This document shows positions 20,243 through 28,714 of a DNA stretch of 64,000 bases, piece after piece. A program made the position numbers and the translations under genes. Origin of the DNA: Pseudomonas putida (GTDB taxonomy: Bacteria; Pseudomonadota; Gammaproteobacteria; Pseudomonadales; Pseudomonadaceae); the NCBI RefSeq assembly GCF_025905425.1, contig NZ_CP109603.1:3074001-3138000 (forward strand), in the 5' to 3' direction. The notes below the pieces were generated by a model. It saw only the letters and a list, made by a program, of their open reading frames with translations, made no database searches and was not told where the DNA came from. The first letter of the stretch is position 1. Each line of letters opens with the position of its first letter.

Positions 20243-21403
20243 CTACCTGTCGAGTTGGCAATCTGCTTGTTGGTCACACGCTGGCAAATAAAGGCGCATG
20301 CAGGTCCCTTTGCCGAGCACGCTGTCAACGCTGATGGTGCCATTGCTCTGCTTGGCGAAGCCATAAGCCTGGCTGAGGCCCAAGCCAGTCCCCTTGCCGA
20401 AAGCCTTGGTGGTGAAGAAAGGCTCGAAAATACGGGGCAGCACTTCGGGGGCGATCCCGCTTCCGCTGTCCTGCACCTCGAAGCACACGTAGCGGCCACG
20501 CAACCCTTCCACCTCCCCGGCAAGCTCGACAACGTCAACCGCCAGGCGAATGCTGCCTTGACCCTCGATGGCGTCACGGGCATTGAACAGCAGGTTCAGC
20601 AGCACCATCTGCAACTGCCCGGCATCCACTTCTATGGATGGCAGGTTCGGTGGCAGGCGATGCTGCAGGTCGATGTCGCTCGGCAGCGCATGCTCAAGCA
20701 GCCCACGGGTGGCGGCGATCAACTCCAGGGGCGCAATGCGGGCGATATCGAGCTTTCGGTTGCGGGCAAAACTGAGCAACTGCTGGGTCAGTTCGGTGCC
20801 CCGCTGGCCGGCGTCGAGAATGTGTTGCAGCATGCGCTGGATACGCGCCGGGTTCTGAGTGGTCAGGGCCAGCCGCGCCGAACTCAAGATGATAGTGAGC
20901 ATGTTGTTGAAATCGTGCGCCAGGCCACCGGTCAGTTGGCCGAGCGCTTCGAGCTTCTGCGCCTGGAACAGCTGGGCACGCACCGCATCGAGCTGCAGCG
21001 CCGTTTCGCGCCGGTCGGTGATATCCCGGGTGACCTTGGCCAAACCGACGATCTGCCCAAGGTCATCGCGGATCACATCCAGCGCCGCCAGTGCCCAGAA
21101 CTGCGAGCCGTCCTTGCGCACGCGCCACCCCTCATCCTGCGCCACACCCTGCTCCAGCGCCTGGCGCAGCAGGCGTTCAGGGCGCCCTTCGGCACAATCC
21201 TGAGGGGTGAAGAACAACGAGAAATGCTGGCCGATCACTTCATCGGCGCGATAGCCCTTGATACGTTCGGCGCCGGCGTTCCAGGACACCACGTGCCCGG
21301 ACGGATCAAGCATGTAGATGGCGTAGTCCACCACCGATTGAACCAGTTGTTCGTAACGGTGCGCGGGCATGGCAGGGTGGTCGATGCAGTCAGCTGAAAC
21401 CAT
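20243..21403 (-). CDS. PAS-domain sensor histidine kinase
   Basis: 386 aa. One PAS domain (about residues 15-135; [21 protein letters not shown] and a PAC tail [20 protein letters not shown]), a HisKA-type dimerisation helix with H-box [13 protein letters not shown], and an HATPase domain ending in [18 protein letters not shown]. No membrane segment, so a cytoplasmic sensor. First gene of a kinase, KaiC-like, receiver unit on the minus strand. Confidence 0.92.
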   Translation of the reverse strand: MVSADCIDHPAMPAHRYEQLVQSVVDYAIYMLDPSGHVVSWNAGAERIKGYRADEVIGQHFSLFFTPQDCAEGRPERLLRQALEQGVAQDEGWRVRKDGSQFWALAALDVIRDDLGQIVGLAKVTRDITDRRETALQLDAVRAQLFQAQKLEALGQLTGGLAHDFNNMLTIILSSARLALTTQNPARIQRMLQHILDAGQRGTELTQQLLSFARNRKLDIARIAPLELIAATRGLLEHALPSDIDLQHRLPPNLPSIEVDAGQLQMVLLNLLFNARDAIEGQGSIRLAVDVVELAGEVEGLRGRYVCFEVQDSGSGIAPEVLPRIFEPFFTTKAFGKGTGLGLSQAYGFAKQSNGTISVDSVLGKGTCMRLYLPACDQQADCQLDR

Positions 21404-21730
21404 GCAAACTCCACAGGCACAGCGGAAGGGAGGAATTAGGCGTGGCCAGGAGTGCCCCCCTGCATCCGCCCCCGTGGCAACTGATTGGTCGCATCGGACG
21501 AGTTGCCCCGAGTCATCGTTTCACAACCATTGGATCCAAATGAGGGGGCAACAGTGGCGTAATGATAGCAAGGTGTCAATCACCCATTCGATTGCCCCTT
21601 CACTTCCTTGATCATAGGTGCTGCGGTTGACTCAACTATAACAATGGGTTATAAAGCGCGCTTGAATGCAAGGCGCTTCTGCTTATAAGCATGGCTTAGA
21701 AGCACACCGGTCGCCTGGACCCATTCAAGT

Positions 21731-21815
21731 GCGAGTGTGGTGGAATTGGTATACACAGCAGACTTAAAATCTGTCGGCGTGAGCCTTGCGGGTTCGAGTC
21801 CCGCCACTCGCACCA
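21731..21815 (+). tRNA. tRNA-Leu(TAA)
   Basis: 85 nt including encoded CCA. Acceptor stem GCGAGTG / CACTCGC, anticodon loop CTTAAAA giving anticodon TAA, long variable arm characteristic of tRNA-Leu (TGTCGGCGTGAGCCTTGCG), and T-loop GGTTCGAGTCC. Confidence 0.95.
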
Positions 21816-21826
21816 AATTCCTTCGA

Positions 21827-21852
21827 AAAGGCGCCTTTGTGGCGCCTTTTTC
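21827..21852 (+). terminator. Terminator after tRNA-Leu
   Basis: AAAAGGCGCC-TTTGT-GGCGCCTTTTT: a symmetric stem followed by a T-run, 12 bp after the tRNA. Confidence 0.9.
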
Positions 21853-21918
21853 TGTCCAGCGGAAATTCCCGGTGCAACTGCTAGAGTGGAGTTTGTCCCC
21901 GTCCACTGGAACGCCGCC

Positions 21919-22332
21919 ATGCGCTACTCCCTGTTCGATGGTCAACGCGACATCATCATCCTGATTGCCCGCATTTTGCTGATGATTCTGTTTGTTGTGT
22001 CCGGCTGGGCCAAGCTGACCGGTTTTGAAGGCACGGTCAGCTACATGACCTCTCTGGGCGCCCCTGCCCCAATGCTTGCCGCGGCAGTCGCGGTGATCAT
22101 GGAGTTCTTTGTCGGCATCGTGCTGATTCTGGGGTTCTACACACGCCCACTGGCCTTTCTGTTCGCACTGTTCGTGCTGGGCACGGCGCTGATCGGCCAT
22201 CCCTTCTGGAACATGGTCGACCCCGAGCGCAGCGCCAACATGACTCAGTTCCTGAAAAACCTGAGCATCATTGGCGGCTTGCTGTTGCTGGCGGTGAGCG
22301 GCCCTGGGCGTTTCTCGCTGGACCGCCGCTGA
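21919..22332 (+). CDS. DoxX family membrane protein
   Basis: 137 aa with four hydrophobic segments. MRYSLFDGQRDIIILIARIL, then FVVSGWAKLTGFEGTVSYMTSLG and the middle GIVLILGFYTRPLAFLFALF motifs fit DoxX/YphA-like proteins. ATG 21919 gives the family N-terminus; an in-frame earlier codon would add residues that look non-coding. Members are linked to redox or thiosulfate metabolism in a few species, but no specific role can be read here. Confidence 0.85.
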   Translation: MRYSLFDGQRDIIILIARILLMILFVVSGWAKLTGFEGTVSYMTSLGAPAPMLAAAVAVIMEFFVGIVLILGFYTRPLAFLFALFVLGTALIGHPFWNMVDPERSANMTQFLKNLSIIGGLLLLAVSGPGRFSLDRR

Positions 22333-22333
22333 C

Positions 22334-22531
22334 TCATTCGTCTTCGCAGTCGTCATACCAGGCTGGGTGATCGCGATCTTCGTCATCGAGGTCATCCAGC
22401 GTTTCCTCATCTTCCTCGACTTCGTCTTCGGCGCCCTGGGCGTCTGCCTCGCGCTCTATATCGTCGTAAAGGAATTCGTGGTCGAGCAAGTGGTCATGCT
22501 CGGGTTCGTGCAGGTCGTCTTCGTCGCGCAT
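22334..22531 (-). CDS. Small highly acidic protein
   Basis: 65 aa, MRDEDDLHEPEHDHLLDHEF to the end, with well over one third Asp/Glu. AGGAG is placed 6 bp before ATG 22531. Convergent with the DoxX gene with one base between stops. Such short acidic proteins are conserved in Pseudomonas but have no assigned function; the composition could mimic nucleic acid or be disordered. Confidence 0.6.
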   Translation of the reverse strand: MRDEDDLHEPEHDHLLDHEFLYDDIEREADAQGAEDEVEEDEETLDDLDDEDRDHPAWYDDCEDE

Positions 22532-22655
22532 GCTGGCTCCTGGATTGGCGGGAGGCCTATATAGGCTGAACAAGGGGCAAGGTCAATGGATGGCGGCTTA
22601 ATGCTGGGTTAACCAGGCAAGGGCAGCCTGCAGGCTCTCCCTTCAAGCGTTTATT

Positions 22656-22683
22656 GCCCGCCTTTCATGGCGGGCTTTTTTTG
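22656..22683 (+). terminator. Orphan rho-independent terminator
   Basis: GCCCGCC-TTTCAT-GGCGGGC followed by TTTTTTT on the plus strand. No recognised gene precedes it on this strand within 300 bp, so it may end a small transcript. Confidence 0.75.
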
Positions 22684-22746
22684 GCCGGCCGCACAGGAAT
22701 GGCTACGGTCCAAGATCCAACAATGCCCGCACCAAACGACAGGCTC

Positions 22747-22815
22747 ATGACCTCATCTTCACGGATTACTGACAACCTGCCTGGCACACTGACCTTGCTC
22801 CGTACGTTCCTTTAG
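22747..22815 (+). CDS. Candidate 22-residue peptide between two terminators
   Basis: ATG to TAG frame reading MTSSSRITDNLPGTLTLLRT plus FL. Its stop is immediately followed by a strong terminator. Only a weak AGG lies upstream of the ATG. The 550 bp around it (22535-23087) have no other gene, only two plus-strand terminators. It could be a small protein or simply part of a small RNA. Confidence 0.25.
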   Translation: MTSSSRITDNLPGTLTLLRTFL

Positions 22816-22845
22816 CCCGCCCCTTTTCGGCGGGTTTTTCTTTTG
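22816..22845 (+). terminator. Second orphan terminator
   Basis: CCCGCC-CCTTTT-CGGCGGG-type hairpin followed by TTTTTCTTTT on the plus strand, 1 bp after the candidate short frame. Confidence 0.7.
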
Positions 22846-23087
22846 CCGGCAGATAATCGCACGGCCTCAGCCCTGAGCAATCTGATAATCCAGCCAGATA
22901 CGGTGCGTGCCATCGGCGTCGATGGCGATGCCCCCTGCCCCCCCGGTGCTGCCCTGACCTGAACAAGCGCTGAGCGACTGCCACGCGCACGGCAAGGGAC
23001 TATAAACCCTGACCATATTGCAAAGTCCAGCCCCACCCCTATAATCGCGATCAATTCTTATCCGCATATACGATCAGGAACCTTCCG

Positions 23088-23615
23088 GTGTCTTACGCGC
23101 CTTCGCCCGCGTCCTCCCCCCACGACGATATGCACACGCTTTATCGTGACCACAGCCAGTGGCTGCACGGCTGGATCCGGAGGCGCCTGGGCGACACCGA
23201 CCGCGCAGCCGACATCACGCATGACACCTTCCTGCGCCTGATCAGCAGCGCGCTGCGCAACACCCCCCGAGAGCCCCGCAGTTATTTGGCCACCGTGGCC
23301 AAGCGAGTGATGATCGACCAACTGCGTCGACGCAAGCTCGAGCAGGCCTATCTGGAGTTTCTGGCCAGCCAACCGGTATTGGAGGAGTGTTCGCCCGAGC
23401 AGCGGGTGCTGATGCTGGAAACCCTGATGCAGTTGAACACCATGCTTGACGGCCTTGGCCACAAGGCGCGCCAGGCCTTCCTATACGTGCAGCTCGACGG
23501 GCTGACCTACCCACAGGTGGCACAACGCCTGGGGGTGTCGGTGAGCTCGGTGACCAAGTACATGGCCAAGGCCACCGAGCAGTGCTTGTTGTTCATCTTT
23601 GACGCGCAACTGTGA
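23088..23615 (+). CDS. ECF sigma factor, FecI family
   Basis: 175 aa. Sigma region 2 (LYRDHSQWLHGWIRRRLGDT, ADITHDTFLRLI) and region 4 (YVQLDGLTYPQVAQRLGVSV). GTG start with AGGAA nine bases upstream. GTGA overlap with the downstream anti-sigma gene and a TonB receptor after that make the standard iron-starvation cell-surface signalling order. Expected to direct transcription of the receptor gene. Confidence 0.92.
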   Translation: MSYAPSPASSPHDDMHTLYRDHSQWLHGWIRRRLGDTDRAADITHDTFLRLISSALRNTPREPRSYLATVAKRVMIDQLRRRKLEQAYLEFLASQPVLEECSPEQRVLMLETLMQLNTMLDGLGHKARQAFLYVQLDGLTYPQVAQRLGVSVSSVTKYMAKATEQCLLFIFDAQL

Positions 23616-24547
23616 AACACGCTGAACAGCGCCAGGCGTTACGGGCGGCCGCGCAATGGCATGCAAAACTGTGCGCAAAGCCCGATTGCCCGCATAACCG
23701 TTCACAATGGCAGGCCTGGCTTGAACACGACCCGGTGCATGTCTGGGCCTGGCAACAGCTGGAACGGCTTCAAGCCGACCTGCTCGGCGTCCCCGGCCCG
23801 CTGGCACGCCACGCGCTGGCTGCCGGCATGGTGGCGCCTGCCCGGCGCACGGTGCTCAAAGGGCTGGTGCTGGGTTTCGGCGCCGCCGGGCTGGGCTGGA
23901 CGGGCTATCGAAGTGCCCCTGTCTGGCTGGCAGACACCCACACCAACATGGGCGAACGGCGCCACCTGACCCTGGAGGACGGCACACGCCTGGCACTCAA
24001 TAGCGACTCTGCCGTCGACATTCGCTACACCGACGAACAGCGGCTGATCATCCTGCGACAAGGCGAAATCTTCGTGGAGACCGCCGCTGACCCACGCCCT
24101 CTACGGGTGCGAAGCGTGCATGGCGACATGCGTGCTCTGGGCACCCGCTTCAATGTGCGCCTGCACCCTCAACACACCGAACTGACGGTGGTGGAGCACG
24201 CGGTCGCGGTGCATAACGCTGCGACAAACCATGCAGTACGCGTGGAGGCTGGCATGTCCCTGACGTTCGACGAGGGGATGCTAGCCGAGCCCCGCGTGGC
24301 CGACCTGGGCCGTACCGAGTGGAACCAAGGCCGCTTGGTGCTCGATGACTGGCGACTGGATCAGGCGCTCGCCGAGCTGCAGCGTTATCGCAGGGGCGTC
24401 CTGCGCTGCAGCGACGAGGTCGCCGGGCTGCGCATCTCAGGTGTGTACCCACTGGATGACACCGACCGCATCCTCGCGGCCATCGCCCAGGCGCTGCAGC
24501 TGAAGATCCAGACCTGGACCTGCCTGTGGGTCACGCTCACACCCTGA
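23612..24547 (+). CDS. FecR-type sigma regulator
   Basis: 311 aa. Cytoplasmic DUF4880-like N-terminus (RAAAQWHAKLCAKPDCPHNR, WAWQQLERLQ), a single transmembrane helix near VLKGLVLGFGAAGLGW, and a periplasmic FecR domain (MGERRHLTLEDGTRLALNSD, VRSVHGDMRALGTRFNV). It overlaps the sigma gene by 4 bp. It carries the siderophore-occupied receptor signal across the inner membrane to the sigma factor. Confidence 0.92.
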   Translation: MKHAEQRQALRAAAQWHAKLCAKPDCPHNRSQWQAWLEHDPVHVWAWQQLERLQADLLGVPGPLARHALAAGMVAPARRTVLKGLVLGFGAAGLGWTGYRSAPVWLADTHTNMGERRHLTLEDGTRLALNSDSAVDIRYTDEQRLIILRQGEIFVETAADPRPLRVRSVHGDMRALGTRFNVRLHPQHTELTVVEHAVAVHNAATNHAVRVEAGMSLTFDEGMLAEPRVADLGRTEWNQGRLVLDDWRLDQALAELQRYRRGVLRCSDEVAGLRISGVYPLDDTDRILAAIAQALQLKIQTWTCLWVTLTP

Positions 24548-24640
24548 CGTTGAAAAATAGTTCGCTGGCCATTGTCGGTTTCGCACCCCTCGTTCGAGCT
24601 CTCTTGCAAACCGCCCACACAGGCATTTGAAGGAGCTGTC

Positions 24641-27163
24641 ATGCCGCGAAACATTCACTGTCCGCATCCACGTCGAAAAATCTTCACCCCTCTGCTGTTG
24701 GGTGGGGCAATCTCGCTGCACGCAGGGCTCTTGTACCCGTTGCTGTCGCCCGCCGCACAGGCCCACGCCGAGGCCACGCGCGTCTATGACATTGCTCCCG
24801 GGCCTTTGGGGCCCATGCTGAACCGCTTTGCCAAAGAAGCCGGGGTGCTGCTGTCATTCGATGCGGCGCTCACCCAGGGGCGGCAGGCGCCAGGCCTGCA
24901 AGGGCGCTTCAGCGTCGAACAGGGGTTCGCGCAATTGCTGGCGGGTAGCGAGTTGCAGGTGATGCTGGCCGGCAACAATTACGTACTCACCACTCGGGTC
25001 GAGGCGGGCTCGGCGCTGCAACTGGGTGCGACCAGCATCACCGGCCAGTCTTTGGGCACCACGACCGAAGGCACTGGCTCCTACACCACGGGCGAAACGG
25101 CTGCGGCAACACGCATGAGCCTGAGCCTGCGCAAGACGCCACAGTCGATCAGCGTGGTCACGCGCCAGCAAATGGACGACCAGAACCTGCGAAGTGTCTC
25201 ACAAGTCCTTAAACAGACGCCCGGTGTCACCGTGAACCAGGAAAGCTCGGAAGCCTTCACCTTCTACTCGCGCGGCTTCAAACTGGAAAACTTCCAGTTC
25301 GATGGCGTACCCAGCCTGTCTTCCGACGGCGGCTCGCTGCGCGATAACTACAGCATCGGCAACAGCCTCGTTTACGACCGCGTAGAAGTACTTAAAGGCG
25401 CTACCGGCCTGGTCAATGGCTCCGGCAACCCATCGGGTGTGGTCAACCTGGTTCGCAAACGCCCAACGGACACATTCCAGGGCCACGTCGGTGCAGGCGC
25501 CGGCTCCTGGGACACGTACAGCGCCGACATCGACCTGTCCGGCCCACTGACCGACAGTGGCAACATCCGTGGGCGCCTGGTTGCCGGCAGCCAGTCCCAA
25601 CACAGCTACATCGATTACCTGACAGGCGAGCAGAACACCCTTTACGGCGTACTCGAAGCCGACCTCACGGAAAACACCCTGTTCACGGTCGGCTATGACG
25701 TCCAGAAGAACCATGACAACGGCAGCACCACCGGTTCATTACCCGCTTTCTACAAAGACGGCCGCACCGTCGAATTTGACCGCAATACCAATGCCGCCGA
25801 CCGCTGGACCTGGCGCAACCAGGAAACCCAGCGCGCGTTCGCAGAGCTCGCGCACAGCTTCGACAACGACTGGGTGATCAAGGGTGTCGCCAGCAGCCGC
25901 GACTACCGCTCTCGCGAACTGACATCTGGCATCAGCAGCGAGGCCATCCAGGCCAACGGCAGCATTTCTCATGGCTTCATCGGCGGCAACATAGACCCCA
26001 CGACAGGCGCCGTGGACAACAACGGCATTGCGACCCGCTTCAACACCACCAGCAAGGAAAAAGGCCTGGACCTTTATGCTCGCGGCCCATTCACCTTAGG
26101 GGGGCGTGTGCATGAAGCGGTGTTCGGCTACAGCATCGCGCGTACCGAAGCCACCTCCAAACGCCAGGACGGCGACACCAATGGCATCATCGACGATGTC
26201 TTCCAGTGGGATGGCTACGGTGACGTACCCGCCCATTTCAAATGGCGCTCAACGTTCGATATCGAGGCGCGTCAGAAGGTCGGTTTCGCTGCGACGGTGC
26301 TTAAACCAACCGACGCACTGGCCGTCATTCTGGGGGCGAGGATCGTCGACTACAAATGGGACATCGACACCCTCAACAGCGCTGGCAGGAAGTTCCCTGC
26401 CAGCGCCACCAATACCAGCGAAATCGTCCCCTACGCAGGCCTGACCTACGACCTGGACACCTACCATACTGTGTATGCCAGTTATACCGACATCTTCAAG
26501 CCGCAGGCCTATAGCCTCGGCACTGACGGCCAGCCCATCGACCCGCTTACCGGTGAAAGCTATGAAGTCGGCATCAAAGGGGCCTACTTCGAGGACCGCC
26601 TGAACGCCAGCCTGGCGCTGTTCGAGCTCAAGCAGGACAACTTCGCCGTGCTCACCGGCGGCACCAGCCCTTCAGGTGGCGATGCTTACAGGGGGATCGA
26701 GGGTGTGACTACCCGCGGCGTCGAGCTGGAAGTGAGCGGCGAGGTGATGAAGGACCTGCAATTGATGGCCGGCTACACCTTTGCCGAGTCCCATGATGCC
26801 GACGACACGCGCGTGGCAACCAACCAGCCACAGCACCTGCTTAAAGTGGCGACCCACTATCGCCTGCAGGGTGACTGGAACAAACTCACCGTTGGCGGCA
26901 ACCTCTACTGGCAGAGTTCGACCTTCTTCAAGCCCAGCGATGAAGACTGGTATTCGATAGACGATCCAGCCGCCAAGTTCGAGCAAAAGTCCTACGCGTT
27001 GGTCGGGTTGGTGGGCGGCTACGACGTCACCCGCAACCTGAAAACGACAGTCAACGTCAACAACCTGTTCGACAAGCACTACTACAGCGGCATCGGCAAT
27101 TACGGCACCGTGTTCTGGGGCGCGCCGCGTAACATCATGTTCAATGTGAAGTACAGCTTCTGA
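24641..27163 (+). CDS. TonB-dependent siderophore receptor with signalling domain
   Basis: 840 aa. Signal peptide, then an STN domain (YDIAPGPLGPMLNRFAKEAG ... YVLTTRVEAG), plug domain with SLRKTPQSISVVTRQQMDDQ and GVVNLVRKRP, then a 22-strand barrel ending in aromatic YSF. The STN domain is what contacts FecR, so this receptor signals to the FecI/FecR pair upstream. AAGGAG lies before ATG 24641. Barrel loops do not reveal the ligand; the plug is of the FpvA/FhuE ferric-siderophore class. Confidence 0.93.
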   Translation: MPRNIHCPHPRRKIFTPLLLGGAISLHAGLLYPLLSPAAQAHAEATRVYDIAPGPLGPMLNRFAKEAGVLLSFDAALTQGRQAPGLQGRFSVEQGFAQLLAGSELQVMLAGNNYVLTTRVEAGSALQLGATSITGQSLGTTTEGTGSYTTGETAAATRMSLSLRKTPQSISVVTRQQMDDQNLRSVSQVLKQTPGVTVNQESSEAFTFYSRGFKLENFQFDGVPSLSSDGGSLRDNYSIGNSLVYDRVEVLKGATGLVNGSGNPSGVVNLVRKRPTDTFQGHVGAGAGSWDTYSADIDLSGPLTDSGNIRGRLVAGSQSQHSYIDYLTGEQNTLYGVLEADLTENTLFTVGYDVQKNHDNGSTTGSLPAFYKDGRTVEFDRNTNAADRWTWRNQETQRAFAELAHSFDNDWVIKGVASSRDYRSRELTSGISSEAIQANGSISHGFIGGNIDPTTGAVDNNGIATRFNTTSKEKGLDLYARGPFTLGGRVHEAVFGYSIARTEATSKRQDGDTNGIIDDVFQWDGYGDVPAHFKWRSTFDIEARQKVGFAATVLKPTDALAVILGARIVDYKWDIDTLNSAGRKFPASATNTSEIVPYAGLTYDLDTYHTVYASYTDIFKPQAYSLGTDGQPIDPLTGESYEVGIKGAYFEDRLNASLALFELKQDNFAVLTGGTSPSGGDAYRGIEGVTTRGVELEVSGEVMKDLQLMAGYTFAESHDADDTRVATNQPQHLLKVATHYRLQGDWNKLTVGGNLYWQSSTFFKPSDEDWYSIDDPAAKFEQKSYALVGLVGGYDVTRNLKTTVNVNNLFDKHYYSGIGNYGTVFWGAPRNIMFNVKYSF

Positions 27164-27187
27164 CCCACCCCGCCAGCGCCAGGCAAC

Positions 27188-27210
27188 CCCCTGACGGCAC
27201 ACGTCAGGGG
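27188..27210 (+). terminator. Hairpin after the TonB receptor gene
   Basis: CCCCTGACG-GCACA-CGTCAGGGG, a perfect 9-bp stem 25 bp after the stop. There is no T-run, so it may protect the 3' end rather than terminate. Confidence 0.5.
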
Positions 27211-27377
27211 CCCTGCCCACGCGTTGACCACTCATTGCCCTGGCTGCAGCACAACCCTGAAAACACGCTAAGCTCGTCTATCCGATGCCTTGGTATTCGG
27301 CGCTTCAACACGCTTGTCTATCGTCGCTCTGGCGATCCACACCGACGGGCCGATGTCGGCTCAAAGAGGGTGTTCCA

Positions 27378-27656
27378 ATGGCGACAATCGAGACAGCAGC
27401 GTTCGCTCACGGGCTGCTGAAGGTAGAAAACTGCTGGCAGGCCTATATCCTGTCACGCCAATCCACCCTGGGGCTTGCCGGCCAGGAACTCCGGGCCGCG
27501 CAGGACGATTGCGACCGGGACTTTGTCCGGTTCCAGAACCAGAGCCAGCAGTTCTACGCTGAAGTGCGCAAGCGTGTGGGAGACGCTGAAAAGCTGGAGG
27601 CAGACATGGCCCTGTACCCACATCGCTACCCTATACAGCCCTCTTCGAGCAGTTGA
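27378..27656 (+). CDS. Hypothetical protein
   Basis: 92 aa, MATIETAAFAHGLLKVENCW to a helical tail (FYAEVRKRVGDAEKLEADMA). Predicted mostly helical, soluble. GAGGG lies upstream of ATG 27378. A terminator follows at 27668. It stands at the left edge of the accessory region. I do not recognise a family. Confidence 0.6.
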   Translation: MATIETAAFAHGLLKVENCWQAYILSRQSTLGLAGQELRAAQDDCDRDFVRFQNQSQQFYAEVRKRVGDAEKLEADMALYPHRYPIQPSSSS

Positions 27657-27664
27657 AAGCGCAC

Positions 27665-27692
27665 AAAAAAACCGGCCATTGGCCGGTTTCCC
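27665..27692 (+). terminator. Terminator after the 92-aa gene
   Basis: AAACCGGCCA-TT-GGCCGGTTT with flanking A- and T-runs; symmetric, so it may serve both strands (also the small minus-strand gene ending at 27713). Confidence 0.8.
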
Positions 27693-27712
27693 TTTAACGT
27701 CAAACTAAAGGC

Positions 27713-27886
27713 CTAGCCCTTTGAGTTGGGCCATCTGGCCGAAGGCTGCCTGGGGCCGACACGATCGGACGCGCCAATGCCAGAAGCCACCTCCTGGATG
27801 GATCCACCTTTTGAGAGGAAGGCTTTGATCTGCTCGTCGAGCCGCAGGTGGGCTTTGTGCGTGGGGGACTGATGGGAGGCATTCAT
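27713..27886 (-). CDS. Small hypothetical protein
   Basis: 57 aa, starting MNASHQSPTHKAHLRLDEQI. The core DEQIKAFLSKGGSIQEVASG resembles short Pseudomonas proteins with a D..I..FL..G..I..V.. helix-turn-helix-like pattern. Too short for further assignment. Convergent with the 92-aa gene. Confidence 0.5.
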   Translation of the reverse strand: MNASHQSPTHKAHLRLDEQIKAFLSKGGSIQEVASGIGASDRVGPRQPSARWPNSKG

Positions 27887-27976
27887 GACTGAACCTCGAT
27901 AGGGAAGTCACTGAAATGCAGCAACTCGTTAGTCACTATACGCTGCATCCAGCAATCAATGGGCGAATTCCCCCCC

Positions 27977-28201
27977 TTACAGTGCCTCCACCCGCCGATC
28001 ACCGGAAGGCGGCGGCGCCTTCAAGATGTGGGTAAAACTACCGGTCAAACCGAACCGTAGCTCTTTGGGCATCACGAACGTGAAGTGGATCAGCCATGAA
28101 CCGTCGCCAAGTAGCAAGGTATCGCTTCTGTACCGTACGACTTCCGCTTCGCTGATTCCGATCGCCACTGCGACTTCCTGATTGCTAGGCTTGCAATCCA
28201 T
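27977..28201 (-). CDS. Hypothetical protein
   Basis: 74 aa if started at MDCKPSNQEVAVAIGISEAE, where GGAG lies eight bases upstream; an ATG seven codons earlier (28222) is possible. Contains WLIHFTFVMPKELRFGLTGS. No known domain. Lies inside the accessory region. Confidence 0.5.
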   Translation of the reverse strand: MDCKPSNQEVAVAIGISEAEVVRYRSDTLLLGDGSWLIHFTFVMPKELRFGLTGSFTHILKAPPPSGDRRVEAL

Positions 28202-28324
28202 TGAGGTGACTCCCTCCGACATTGCGCCGGGAAGCCATCAATACTCCTCCAGCATCAGAAGCGCCACCTATAAATTCGCGCTCACAGGGGCGCCGGGCAC
28301 CGCCCACCATCCAAGGAGCAAGGA

Positions 28325-28531
28325 ATGAGCTTCGACTGGCACGCAGGACCGATCACCCGCACGACCCCGCTAGACAAGCACTACCGCAACACGCAGAAGG
28401 TCCGCGAGTTCCTGGTCGGTGAATGCGGCGAGGCCTTCAAGTTTGATCGCAGCTTCATGGCTTGGATCAAGAGCGGCGTGCCTTTGACGTTGGGTGACGT
28501 CGCAGATGAATGGCTACGTAGGCGCGAGTGA
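28325..28531 (+). CDS. DUF6434-type small protein
   Basis: 68 aa, MSFDWHAGPITRTTPLDKHY and FKFDRSFMAWIKSG; this matches the short domain found alone or fused to SAP-like modules (DUF6434 as I recall it). Ends GDVADEWLRRRE. AAGGAGCAAGGA precedes the ATG. Probably cytoplasmic; function unknown. Confidence 0.7.
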   Translation: MSFDWHAGPITRTTPLDKHYRNTQKVREFLVGECGEAFKFDRSFMAWIKSGVPLTLGDVADEWLRRRE

Positions 28532-28714
28532 TAACCGCGATACCCATTGAAGCGGCTTGCTCAGTGATGAGCGAATTGGAATTGTTGCGCGCGTATTTTT
28601 GTTAGGCGCTGCGCAGAGTGGCTCAGGCTTTCTCCAAGCACAAAAAAACCGAACAGGTGTGTAAACAGGTATCATTCGCCGGTTATTCAGCTCCTCATGA
28701 CATGGAATTCAGAA

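Noticed and set aside
23040..23087. Fur box before the first FecI-like gene
   Set aside because: The best 19-mer matches only about 8 positions of the consensus.
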